From: Planctomycetota bacterium
Lineage (GTDB): Bacteria > Planctomycetota > Phycisphaerae > Sedimentisphaerales > Anaerohalosphaeraceae
Length of the DNA: 7,151 bases
Direction of reading: 5' to 3'
Assembly: GCA_003644175.1 (NCBI GenBank)
Contig: QNBS01000121.1
Span: forward strand, 1 to 7,151
In this document: positions 1-6,221 of the stretch, one piece after another
Numbering within the stretch: the first letter of the stretch is position 1
Layout: every line of letters begins with the position of its first letter
Made by a program: the position numbers and the translations under genes
Notes under the pieces: generated by a model
The model's input: the letters and a program-made list of their open reading frames with translations, nothing else
Told to the model about the DNA's origin: nothing
Database searches by the model: none

Positions 1-906
1 ATATTGCCCTTCTTCGAGACCGGCGGCCTTGACCACCGCTTGCAACCTGTCGACGCCGACAACAGATTCGAAGCTTTGGCCATCCTTTTGGTAATGCAGG
101 CCCACGTAGTCCAGCCGCGGATGGACCGCTACGGCGAGATTGGCAGCCAATGTCCACGGGGTCGTCGTCCATATCATGAAACAGGCCTTGCCTTCGCCGG
201 TAACTAATCCCAATTCTTTCAGCTTGCCCGCTGATTCGTCGGCGACGGGGAAATTGACGTAGATGCTGGAGCTGGTGATGTCCTTGTATTCGAGTTCGGC
301 GTCGGCAAGGGCGGTCTCGCAGCCGATGGACCAGTGAATGGGCTTCAACTGCTTGAAGACTAATCCGTTGCCCACCAGCTCGGCGAATATCTCCAGGATG
401 CCTTTTTCATATTGGGGCTTGAGCGTCAGGTAGGGGTTCCTGAAATCACCGAATACAGCCAACGAGGCGAACTGCTTTGTCTGGATCTTGACGTATTTGC
501 CTGCGTATTTCCGGCAGAGCTTGCGGATTTCGAGTTTGTCCATATTGCGGGCCTTGTCGCCCAATTCGGCCATGACCTTGACCTCGATGGGCAGGCCGTG
601 ACAATCCCAGCCGGGGACATACGGCGAGCGAAAGCCCCTCATCGTCTTGTACTTGACCACGATGTCCTTGAGCACCTTATTGATGACGTGGCCCATGTGA
701 ATATCGCCGTTGGCGTATGGCGGGCCGTCGTGAAGAATGTAGGCGGGCGCTCCTTCCCTGGCTTCGAGTATCCGGGCGTAGATGTCGGCTTTGGCCCATG
801 CCTTTTGCTGCTGCGGCTCGCGCCGGACAAGATTAGCCTTCATCGAGAAACTCGTCTTAGGGAGGTTCAGAGTGTCCCGGTAACCTTTCTTCTTCGTTTC
901 AGACAT
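1..906 (-). CDS. ileS: Isoleucyl-tRNA synthetase, N-terminal part (cut by window edge)
   Basis: Cytoplasmic class I aminoacyl-tRNA synthetase that charges tRNA-Ile with isoleucine. The frame is open from the ATG at 906-904 to the window edge (302 codons); about two thirds of a normal protein of over 900 residues lies outside. Visible: the IleS-type opening TLNLPKTSFSMKANL (residues 12-26); the ATP-binding HIGH signature as HMGH (70-73) inside DGPPYANGDIHMGH; PGWDCHGLPIE (98-108); KPIHWSIGCETALADAELEY (188-207), leading into the CP1 editing domain; and the editing-site threonine motif WTTTPWT (246-252). The combination separates IleS from ValRS and LeuRS. The start is supported by AAGGA seven bases upstream of the ATG and by a near-consensus promoter. 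The 5' leader is short, so there is no room for a T-box. It is divergent from the MetE-like gene. The KMSKS loop and zinc-binding C-terminus are not in view. Confidence 0.97.
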   Translation of the reverse strand, partial: MSETKKKGYRDTLNLPKTSFSMKANLVRREPQQQKAWAKADIYARILEAREGAPAYILHDGPPYANGDIHMGHVINKVLKDIVVKYKTMRGFRSPYVPGWDCHGLPIEVKVMAELGDKARNMDKLEIRKLCRKYAGKYVKIQTKQFASLAVFGDFRNPYLTLKPQYEKGILEIFAELVGNGLVFKQLKPIHWSIGCETALADAELEYKDITSSSIYVNFPVADESAGKLKELGLVTGEGKACFMIWTTTPWTLAANLAVAVHPRLDYVGLHYQKDGQSFESVVGVDRLQAVVKAAGLEEGQY

Positions 907-944
907 CAAAAGTTCCTTAAGTTCCGATAATAAGCGAACTACAC

Positions 945-973
945 ATAATAAGGGCCCTCCGACACACTGTCAA
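945..973 (-). promoter_or_regulatory. Sigma70-type promoter of ileS
   Basis: Read on the minus strand, a perfect -35 box TTGACA (973-968) is followed by a 17-base spacer and the -10 box TATTAT (950-945). Transcription would start near 938, giving a leader of about 30 bases before the ileS ATG at 906 with its AAGGA ribosome binding site. The spacer contains the palindrome GGGCCC. This is a sequence match only; no start site has been measured. Confidence 0.7.
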
Positions 974-1027
974 GCCCCGCGAGTATCCGGCGGATTGCAT
1001 AAGAATCGGCAGGTATCAAGGGCGGAC

Positions 1028-1057
1028 TTGACTGATTAAGCCTTCAACGGTTATATT
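1028..1057 (+). promoter_or_regulatory. Sigma70-type promoter of the MetE-like gene
   Basis: TTGACT (1028-1033), an 18-base spacer, and TATATT (1052-1057). An overlapping TATTAT (1054-1059) would give a 20-base spacer and is less likely. Transcription would begin near 1064, about 32 bases before the ATG at 1096. It lies in the 189-base divergent region shared with the ileS promoter; the two promoters do not overlap. Confidence 0.55.
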
Positions 1058-1095
1058 ATCGTCGGATTTTATCGCTCATTCAGGAGAATATCAGT

Positions 1096-2169
1096 ATGCA
1101 ATTTAAGTCCCGGTTTCTTGCAACGGCGATCGGCTCGATGCCTTTTACCGACCCCGAACGCGCTGTCGATCTGTCCCTGTCGACGCTGGGCGAGTCGCCG
1201 ATCTGGCCGCAACTGCCCAACAGGGGCTTCGGCGAGCAATTTCTGCCGCAGTATTGCCAGGGTATGCCCCGCCTGGCGATCGACGAGGCGCAGAAGCGTA
1301 TCTGGTTTGATACGTCCGGCGATTATTCAGAGCCTTTGGCGGCGTTCTATGAGACGTATCTGGCGGCGATGGATCCGGAGGCGCCCACCGCTGATTGCTC
1401 GGCGATGGCGATATCGCCGGAGCATTCGGCGGGTATTTATGCGTTCCAAAAGCGTCTTGCCGACAAGCAACTGAAGTTTCCTTTTATCAAGGTCCATACG
1501 TCGGGTCCGTGCACGTTTGCGCTGACGGTGGTGGATCAGAATAAGCAGTCGATCTACTACAACAACGATTTTCGCGACGTGGTTGTAAAGGCGCTGGCGA
1601 TGAAGTGCCGGTGGCAGATACAGAAATTCCGGCCGTTTGCCGAGCGTGTCATCTGCTTCATCGACGAGCCGATATTGTCTGCCTACGGCAGCAGCACGTA
1701 TGTGGGTGTGCTGCGGGAAGATGTCGTCGCCATTTGCGCCGAAGTGATCGAAGCGATCGGGGCCGAAGGCGCTTTGGCGGGTGTGCACTGCTGCGGCAAT
1801 ACCGAATGGTCGATCCTCATCGACGCCGGCGCCGACATCGTCAACTTCGACGCTTATGAGTTCGGCCATACAATCGCCATGTACCCGACCGAAGTTAAAG
1901 CACATCTGGAGCGCGGCGGCGCCCTGGCCTGGGGTGTCGTGCCCACATCCGACGCCATCCGCAACCAGTCCGTCGAGAGCCTTGCCGATCACCTTGAGAA
2001 GATGATGGACAACCTCGCCTCAAAAGGTATCGACAAGAAACTGATCGTCGAGCAGGCGATCATAACACCGGCCTGCGGCACAGGCAGCATGGAACCGGCT
2101 GACGCCGAAAGAGTATTCCAGACAACGGCGGCACTGTCAAAAGCAATGAAACAAAGGTACGGCTTCTGA
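1096..2169 (+). CDS. UROD/MetE-superfamily methyltransferase, stand-alone MetE-like catalytic barrel
   Basis: A 357-residue cytoplasmic protein of the uroporphyrinogen decarboxylase / cobalamin-independent methionine synthase superfamily, a TIM-barrel fold. It looks like the zinc-dependent methyltransferase half of MetE without MetE's N-terminal domain. Visible: an N-terminal ATAIGSMPFTDPERAV stretch (10-24) typical of the group; FIDEPILSAYGS (188-199); and GVHCCGN (229-235), whose H231-x-C233 matches the MetE zinc ligands His-x-Cys. D252 or E255 in NFDAYEFGH could be a further ligand. TPACGTGSM (324-332) supplies C327, placed like the last MetE zinc cysteine. The family would transfer a methyl group to a thiol, plausibly homocysteine; the donor (a methyl-corrinoid or other methyl compound) cannot be read from sequence. 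UROD activity is unlikely, since UROD does not use a His-Cys-Cys zinc site. The start is set by AGGAG (1082-1086), nine bases before the ATG. It is probably transcribed alone. The family assignment is firm, the substrate is inferred. Confidence 0.85.
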   Translation: MQFKSRFLATAIGSMPFTDPERAVDLSLSTLGESPIWPQLPNRGFGEQFLPQYCQGMPRLAIDEAQKRIWFDTSGDYSEPLAAFYETYLAAMDPEAPTADCSAMAISPEHSAGIYAFQKRLADKQLKFPFIKVHTSGPCTFALTVVDQNKQSIYYNNDFRDVVVKALAMKCRWQIQKFRPFAERVICFIDEPILSAYGSSTYVGVLREDVVAICAEVIEAIGAEGALAGVHCCGNTEWSILIDAGADIVNFDAYEFGHTIAMYPTEVKAHLERGGALAWGVVPTSDAIRNQSVESLADHLEKMMDNLASKGIDKKLIVEQAIITPACGTGSMEPADAERVFQTTAALSKAMKQRYGF

Positions 2170-2198
2170 TATGAAACCGTTGTCGAATTCAGTCGGGG

Positions 2199-2223
2199 CG
2201 CAGAAAAAACACTCTTTTTTGCG
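2199..2223 (+). terminator. Weak candidate terminator hairpin after the MetE-like gene
   Basis: Thirty bases past the stop, CGCA(G)AAAAAA and TTTTTTGCG form a nine-pair stem with a bulged G and the loop CACTC. The stem is mostly A-T, and the T-run is part of the stem rather than after it, so this is a poor intrinsic terminator. It is the only candidate close behind the gene. Confidence 0.3.
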
Positions 2224-2323
2224 GCTACACATCCTATGTTTACAGGCACGTTAATGGTCGATGCGCCTTTGGCGGCTTACTCTGGTGGCGAGTGTGCCGA
2301 ATATGCCAAATACAGCGCGTTTA

Positions 2324-2340
2324 TTGTTTGCATCAAACAA
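2324..2340. repeat. Perfect 7-bp inverted repeat
   Basis: TTGTTTG and CAAACAA are separated by CAT. It is one of several short palindromes upstream of folC. It could be a protein-binding site or a small hairpin; no known operator is recognised. Confidence 0.5.
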
Positions 2341-2355
2341 AACGGCAGCGCCGAC

Positions 2356-2376
2356 GTACCAATAGGCTATTGTTAC
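2356..2376. repeat. 21-base imperfect palindrome (possible operator)
   Basis: The arms GTACCAATAG and CTATTGTTAC flank a single central G and match at 9 of 10 positions as inverted repeats. The one-base centre fits a dimeric protein-binding site better than an RNA hairpin, which would need a larger loop. It lies about 190 bases upstream of the folC -35 box, which is far for a simple repressor site. Function unknown. Confidence 0.5.
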
Positions 2377-2413
2377 TACCGGCCCTTGAAACGCGATTAT
2401 TTTATAAGTTGCC

Positions 2414-2429
2414 CTGATAGTACTATTAG
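2414..2429. repeat. 16-base imperfect palindrome
   Basis: CTGATAGT and ACTATTAG match at 7 of 8 positions as inverted repeats, with a perfect ten-base core ATAGTACTAT. The half-site CTATTAG resembles CTATTG of the palindrome at 2356-2376, and CTGTTAG follows at 2436-2442. A T-run follows at 2448-2454, but the hairpin is too weak and too far off to be called a terminator. Confidence 0.45.
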
Positions 2430-2566
2430 AACTGGCTGTTAGTGTTATTTTTTTGCAGGATTACGACAGCAAGCGTGAATATTTCGTAAGTCCTTTGCTT
2501 GCATAACCTTATGGGCACAACTGCCTCCAAAGGCGGGCGACTGCGGCAAATACTGACGCATTGGGC

Positions 2567-2595
2567 TTGACTTGGGAAGTTGATTGTGGTACTTT
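2567..2595 (+). promoter_or_regulatory. Sigma70-type promoter of folC, probably giving a leaderless mRNA
   Basis: TTGACT (2567-2572), a 17-base spacer, and TACTTT (2590-2595). A start about seven bases past the -10 box falls at 2602-2604, on or next to the ATG at 2604. No Shine-Dalgarno sequence precedes that ATG, which fits leaderless translation. If folC instead begins at an upstream promoter, this match would be chance. Confidence 0.55.
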
Positions 2596-2603
2596 ATCGG
2601 CGT

Positions 2604-4034
2604 ATGACTACAACAAAAAGGAAAGCAAAAAAGCGCCCCGCAGGGATTGCGAAGAAAACCAAACCCTCCTCCGTCAGCAAAGTTAAGCGAAAAGCTGCCT
2701 TCAGGACCTATGATCAGGCCATGAAGTATCTTTTTGACTGCACTGACTACGAGCGGCAGGAGAAGCTGCGCTATAATGTAACTACGTTCAACCTGGACCG
2801 GATGGAAGAACTGCTCAAGGCCGTCGGCAATCCTCACAAGAAGATCAAAACCATCCATATCACCGGAACCAAGGGCAAGGGCTCTACGGCGACAATGCTG
2901 GCTCGCATGATCGAGGCGAACGCCTACAAAGTAGGCCTGTACACCTCGCCTCACGTAACCACGCTGCACGAGCGCATTGTCATCAACTCCAAAATGATTA
3001 ACCAAAAGGAGATGTCAGGCCTGATAAACAGGATTCACGGTCCAATCGAGAAGCTCCGCAAGAAGGACAAGGCCCCCACTTTCTTTGAAATCTTCACGGC
3101 GATGGCGTTTATGCACTTTCTCGACAAGAAGGTGGATCTGGCGATCATCGAAACAGGTCTCGGCGGCAGGCTTGACAGCACCAATGTCATTGCACCGGAC
3201 GTAGTGGGCATCACGAGCATCAGCCTGGATCACCAGAATCTCCTGGGCGACACCATCGACAGCATTGCAAAGGAAAAGGCCGGCGTCATCAAAGCTGGAA
3301 TCCCTGTCGTTACGGTCAATCAGGATCCGAAGGCCATGCGCGTTCTCAAGAAAGAGGCCTCCTCGGTCAAAGCCCCTTTCAGTATTACCGGTCGCGATAT
3401 CGACTTTTCGTATCGCTTCGAGTCGTCTCGCGAGCATGGTCCTCACACCCGAATCTGTGTTACCACGCCGACAAGCCGGTTTGAACACCTCAAAGTGCCC
3501 CTTCCGGGCGAACACCAGGCGATCAATTGCGGGCTGGCGCTTGCCATGCTGGATAAGCTGAAGGGCCAGGGCTATAAAATCGACGACGAAAAGGCCGTCG
3601 CAGGGCTAAAAACCGTCTTCATGGTCGGCAGGATGGAAGTTATCTGCCAGGACCCGCGAATTATTATCGACGCCGCCCACAACGCAGCGAGCATCAAGGC
3701 GCTCATCCAGGCCATCGGACAGCACATACCCTACGATTCCATGATCGTCATCTTCGGCTGCAATACCGACAAAGACGTACGCGGCATGCTCACCCAGCTT
3801 CAGTACGGCGCCGACAAGGTCGTCTTTACACGGAGCAACTCGCCCAAGGCCGTTTACCCGCAGGATCTTGCCGATATGTACACCGAAATCTGCGGCAAGA
3901 TGTGCCAAACCGCCATTACCGTTACAGAAGCCGTCAGGATCGCAAGAAGCGCGATTTCCCGCGAGGACCTCATCTGTATCGCCGGCAGCTTCTATCTCGT
4001 CGGTCAGGCCAAGGAGCAATTGCAAAACCTATAG
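2604..4034 (+). CDS. folC: Folylpolyglutamate synthase / dihydrofolate synthase with a basic N-terminal tail
   Basis: Cytoplasmic Mur-ligase-family enzyme that uses ATP to add glutamate to dihydropteroate and/or to extend the glutamate tail of tetrahydrofolates. It has 476 residues from the ATG at 2604. Visible: the FolC opening RTYDQAMKYLF (34-44); the ATP-binding loop GTKGKGS (88-94); ETGLGGRLDSTNV (183-195); ITSISLDH (203-210) and GDTIDSIAKEKAGVIK (215-230), which carries the conserved central-domain lysine region; PGEHQAINCGLA (301-312); GRMEVI (342-347); IDAAHN (355-360); and a C-terminal ligase domain with FGCNTDKD (384-391). Residues 1-33 are additional to the usual family start and very basic (13 Lys/Arg and no Asp/Glu in the first 30). 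The TTG at 2580 would lengthen the tail by eight residues but lies inside the predicted promoter, so ATG 2604 was chosen. No partner gene is close; it is probably a single unit. The stop codon lies in a run of eight G (4034-4041). Confidence 0.94.
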   Translation: MTTTKRKAKKRPAGIAKKTKPSSVSKVKRKAAFRTYDQAMKYLFDCTDYERQEKLRYNVTTFNLDRMEELLKAVGNPHKKIKTIHITGTKGKGSTATMLARMIEANAYKVGLYTSPHVTTLHERIVINSKMINQKEMSGLINRIHGPIEKLRKKDKAPTFFEIFTAMAFMHFLDKKVDLAIIETGLGGRLDSTNVIAPDVVGITSISLDHQNLLGDTIDSIAKEKAGVIKAGIPVVTVNQDPKAMRVLKKEASSVKAPFSITGRDIDFSYRFESSREHGPHTRICVTTPTSRFEHLKVPLPGEHQAINCGLALAMLDKLKGQGYKIDDEKAVAGLKTVFMVGRMEVICQDPRIIIDAAHNAASIKALIQAIGQHIPYDSMIVIFGCNTDKDVRGMLTQLQYGADKVVFTRSNSPKAVYPQDLADMYTEICGKMCQTAITVTEAVRIARSAISREDLICIAGSFYLVGQAKEQLQNL

Positions 4035-4330
4035 GGGGGGGCAACCGCGTCTAAGGGTCTGCAAATTCAGGACTTAGAGCCTATCCCAACAACCCTCTGG
4101 CTTCGACCGGCTGCGTCGATCGTGGTCGGCGTCAGGCTGCATCGGCAATGCAGTACATTTACCTTTCCAGCATTTTCGACGCCGGTATTTTCGGCACAAT
4201 CGGTATAATAATTTTTTTCAGAAAATCCTGTAAAATCCGATTTTTCATTTGCCTTGCGGTCAAGTGCCGATAAAATCATCTGAGAGTATGACAGAAAAGA
4301 GTGGAAGAAAAAGTATTTAAGGAGACGAGC
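4035..4330. other. Non-coding stretch between folC and the barrel protein gene
   Basis: No gene is supported. From left to right it holds a G-run continuing from the folC stop (to 4041), GC-rich sequence with a six-pair hairpin CTGCAT/ATGCAG (4137-4153), then AT-rich sequence with two candidate promoters for the barrel gene. The GAGCCTATCCC at 4077-4087 looks somewhat like an insertion-sequence terminus, but no second end or transposase is present. No clear terminator for folC is seen. Confidence 0.55.
4204..4209 (+). promoter_or_regulatory. Candidate -10 box for the barrel protein gene
   Basis: A perfect TATAAT in AT-rich sequence 121 bases before the ATG at 4331, but no good -35 box lies at 16-18 bases. 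A competing candidate is TTGCCT (4249-4254), a 16-base spacer and TAAAAT (4271-4276), which would give a leader of about 50 bases. Which one is used cannot be settled from sequence. Confidence 0.35.
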
Positions 4331-5143
4331 ATGAAGAATGGAATTTTAACAGCAGCCGTGGTAGTGTTTGCAATCGGAGGTATTGGCTGGGCGGCGGATG
4401 GCGGTATCGGAGTCGATGTCGACGCAACGTGGGTAAGCAAGTATATCTGGCGCGGCTTTGACCGTCTCGACGACAAGGCGGCGTTCCAGCCGAGCGTCAA
4501 CGTGGACGTTGGGTCGGGATTCAGCGTGGGCGTGTGGGGTTCGTATGCCGGCTCCAGCAAGGGCGGCGGAAGCGTCAGCACCGTCAACGCAACCGAACTG
4601 AACTACATTCTCACGTACAACAACAGCGCCTTCGCGGGTGAAGCTTATCAGGTGGACTATGCGGTCAACTGGCTTTACTATGATTTCATCGACATGCCAA
4701 GCAAGGACGCCGATCTCCAGGAGATTAATGTCGCGCTGGCGTTTCCTCAGATATGTCCGAGCGGCATAGTGCCGCGCTATACGGCAATCTATATATGGTC
4801 TGCCGAAGGCGGCGGGCAGGCCAACGGCGCAACCGGTTGGTTACATCAGTTCGGCCTGGACTACGACATCGTCCTGGGTGAAATCATCCCCAATAATCCG
4901 GAGCAGGTCATCACCTTCAGTTGGGACATTACTTACAACGACGGCGCGGGAGCGACCGGGAGATCGGACAGGCTGAATCCCGACCACGACTGGTCTCACA
5001 TGACATGGGGCCTGGCGACCGAGGTCGCCTGTCCCTTCGGCGGCACGTTCAGGCCGGGTATATACTACCAGACTTCAATGGAAGATTCGGTCAACAACGA
5101 GGATGAGCTCTGGACGGGTCTGTCCTACACTCTGAGTTTCTAA
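4331..5143 (+). CDS. Secreted outer-membrane beta-barrel protein, TIGR02001/TorF-like putative porin
   Basis: A 270-residue protein with a signal peptide: Lys3, then a hydrophobic run ILTAAVVVFAIGGIG (5-19) and likely cleavage near A21-A22. The mature part has alternating hydrophobic and polar strands, rich in Gly, Tyr and Trp, and ends in YTLSF; a terminal Phe after such a strand is the usual BAM recognition signal. The early segment VSKYIWRGFDRLDDKAAFQPSV (35-56, here quoted as the short motifs VSKYIWRGF and DKAAFQPSV) followed by SGFSVGVWGS (62-71) resembles the TIGR02001/TorF-like family, whose role is not established; a general porin is only an inference. The ATG at 4331 is chosen because AAGGAG (4319-4324) lies six bases before it; an upstream in-frame GTG at 4301 would spoil the signal peptide and overlap that site. 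A strong terminator follows, so this is a single-gene unit. It implies an outer membrane. Confidence 0.75.
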   Translation: MKNGILTAAVVVFAIGGIGWAADGGIGVDVDATWVSKYIWRGFDRLDDKAAFQPSVNVDVGSGFSVGVWGSYAGSSKGGGSVSTVNATELNYILTYNNSAFAGEAYQVDYAVNWLYYDFIDMPSKDADLQEINVALAFPQICPSGIVPRYTAIYIWSAEGGGQANGATGWLHQFGLDYDIVLGEIIPNNPEQVITFSWDITYNDGAGATGRSDRLNPDHDWSHMTWGLATEVACPFGGTFRPGIYYQTSMEDSVNNEDELWTGLSYTLSF

Positions 5144-5170
5144 TCAACTGAAGTTGAATGTAAAATAAGA

Positions 5171-5198
5171 AAGGCCGGTTTTGCGACCGGCCTTTTTT
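5171..5198 (+). terminator. Intrinsic terminator after the barrel protein gene
   Basis: A perfect nine-pair GC-rich stem, AAGGCCGGT and ACCGGCCTT, with the loop TTTGCG, running straight into six T (5193-5198). It begins 28 bases after the stop of the barrel gene. This is the clearest terminator in the window. Confidence 0.93.
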
Positions 5199-5306
5199 GT
5201 TGGCGCGCCCCGCCGGGCACAGAAATGGATAATATGACGCTTAACAATTTTTGTCGTAACTTGCCGGGTGTCCCCGGGCCCGCGAAAGCACGTTTTTTCT
5301 TTATCC

Positions 5307-5334
5307 TTGACAGGCCTGTGCCCCGGGTTATCAT
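5307..5334 (+). promoter_or_regulatory. Sigma70-type promoter of the amidohydrolase-HAD unit
   Basis: A perfect -35 box TTGACA (5307-5312), a 16-base spacer and TATCAT (5329-5334). Transcription would start near 5341, giving a leader of roughly 60-70 bases that includes a small hairpin CGGCC/GGCCG (5365-5379). The spacer contains CCCCGGG (5321-5327), a motif also present at 5272-5278; whether this doubling means anything is unknown. Confidence 0.55.
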
Positions 5335-5409
5335 AGGTTGCGACTGTAAAATACCGTACATTCGCGGCCACAAAGGCCGATAAGAGAAGCTGTTGCAGTG
5401 GAACAGGTA

Positions 5410-6192
5410 ATGATTGTAGACTGTCATACACATATTAACTGTCCTTCCAGCGAGATTGACACGGCCGAGCACTTTGACGCCTGCGGCAAGGTGGACGCCG
5501 GTATCGTCCTTGCCGTCGGACGCGGTAACGGTCTGGAAGCGAGCAGGGAACTGAGCGGGTATGTCAACAAGCACCCCAAGCTTGTCGGTTTCGCCTCGCT
5601 GAATCCGCATCGCGACCCTGTCGGCGTCGATGATGTCAAGGCGGTGACCGTCGATCTCGGTCTCAAGGGCATCGTGCTGTACTGTTCCTGCGGCAAGTTT
5701 CACCCCGCCGACAGCCGGGCGATGCGACTCTATGAGTCCGCCGCCCAACTGAAACTGCCCCTGTTTTTCCACAACGTCTCGACATACAATTCCGATTCCG
5801 TACTTCAGTATGCCCAGCCTTTCCTGCTCGACGAGATTGCAGGACGATTCCCGGCACTGAAAATTGTCATAGGCGCCATGGGCCTGCCCTTTCCGGACCA
5901 GACGATCTGCATGCTGAGCAAGCACGAGAATGTCTATGCGGACCTTTCCATATCGCCGCAGAAGAAGTGGGAGGTTTACAACATCGTCGTCGGCGCCCAT
6001 GAGGCGGACGTCATGGACAAACTGCTGTTTGGAAGCGGGTACCCGATTGCAAAACCGGACAACTGTATCGAGACGCTGTTAGGTTTCAATATGATGTTAG
6101 GCGATACAAACCTGCCCGGCGTTCCGAGGGAGGAAATCCGGGGCGTTATCGAGCGCGACACACTGGCGCTGTTAGGCATTACATTACCATAG
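5410..6192 (+). CDS. Amidohydrolase-2 family protein with altered metal/catalytic site
   Basis: A 260-residue TIM-barrel protein of the amidohydrolase-2 (Pfam Amidohydro_2) type, with no signal peptide. Visible: the N-terminal metal motif DCHTH (H6, H8); GIVLYCSCGKFHP (87-99), where relatives usually have a lysine- or histidine-bearing strand; FFHNV with H121; IGAMG (154-158), where the family normally has a histidine before the glycine (aHlG), here A156; and FGSGYP (207-212), where the family normally reads FGSDYP, so the catalytic Asp is G210. The fold and end (IERDTLALLGI) look intact, so this is probably a subfamily, not a decayed gene. Its substrate is unknown and hydrolase activity is doubtful. 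The ATG at 5410 is preferred (GGA seven bases upstream; relatives begin with M-I-hydrophobic-D-x-H); an in-frame GTG at 5398 would add four residues and is not excluded. The next gene starts 29 bases downstream, so they are probably co-transcribed. Confidence 0.8.
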   Translation: MIVDCHTHINCPSSEIDTAEHFDACGKVDAGIVLAVGRGNGLEASRELSGYVNKHPKLVGFASLNPHRDPVGVDDVKAVTVDLGLKGIVLYCSCGKFHPADSRAMRLYESAAQLKLPLFFHNVSTYNSDSVLQYAQPFLLDEIAGRFPALKIVIGAMGLPFPDQTICMLSKHENVYADLSISPQKKWEVYNIVVGAHEADVMDKLLFGSGYPIAKPDNCIETLLGFNMMLGDTNLPGVPREEIRGVIERDTLALLGITLP

Positions 6193-6221
6193 AGCAATTC
6201 GCCCGTCCGGAGGATTTTTAA

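Larger units (their letters stand above)
2170..2603. other. Non-coding stretch between the MetE-like gene and folC
   Basis: No convincing gene lies here. A 68-codon open frame at 2236-2442 has no ribosome binding site, no recognisable motif, and runs through three palindromes, so it is treated as chance. The stretch holds a weak hairpin with an A/T stem (2199-2223), short inverted repeats at 2324-2340, 2356-2376, 2414-2429 and 2502-2513, a run of seven T (2448-2454), and the folC promoter at its right end. A small RNA cannot be excluded, but no known family was recognised. Confidence 0.6.

Noticed and set aside
412..930. 172-codon plus-strand frame opposite ileS
   Set aside because: The minus strand carries unmistakable IleS motifs in this interval; the plus frame is a shadow.
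907..944. T-box riboswitch upstream of ileS
   Set aside because: The predicted leader is only about 30 bases, far too short for a T-box, and no T-box sequence was seen.
1327..1992. Long minus-strand open frame (221 codons) opposite the MetE-like gene
   Set aside because: It is the shadow of a real GC-rich gene with clear family motifs on the plus strand.
2171..2254. 27-codon frame beginning one base after the MetE-like gene stop
   Set aside because: No ribosome binding site of its own, and the frame runs through an A/T hairpin; no sign of coding.
2236..2442. 68-codon open frame on the plus strand
   Set aside because: No ribosome binding site, no recognisable motif, and it overlaps three palindromes; it looks like chance in a non-coding gap.
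4067..4279. 70-codon minus-strand frame and an insertion-sequence-like end GAGCCTATCCC
   Set aside because: No transposase, no matching inverted end and no target duplication in the window; too little to call a mobile element.
5263..5298. Possible second terminator (CCGGG/CCCGG hairpin, later T-run)
   Set aside because: The hairpin has only five pairs, and the T-run is about 15 bases further on; the real terminator lies at 5171-5198.
5140..6000. 286-codon minus-strand frame opposite the amidohydrolase
   Set aside because: It runs through a perfect terminator and a promoter, shows no family motif, and shadows a recognisable gene.
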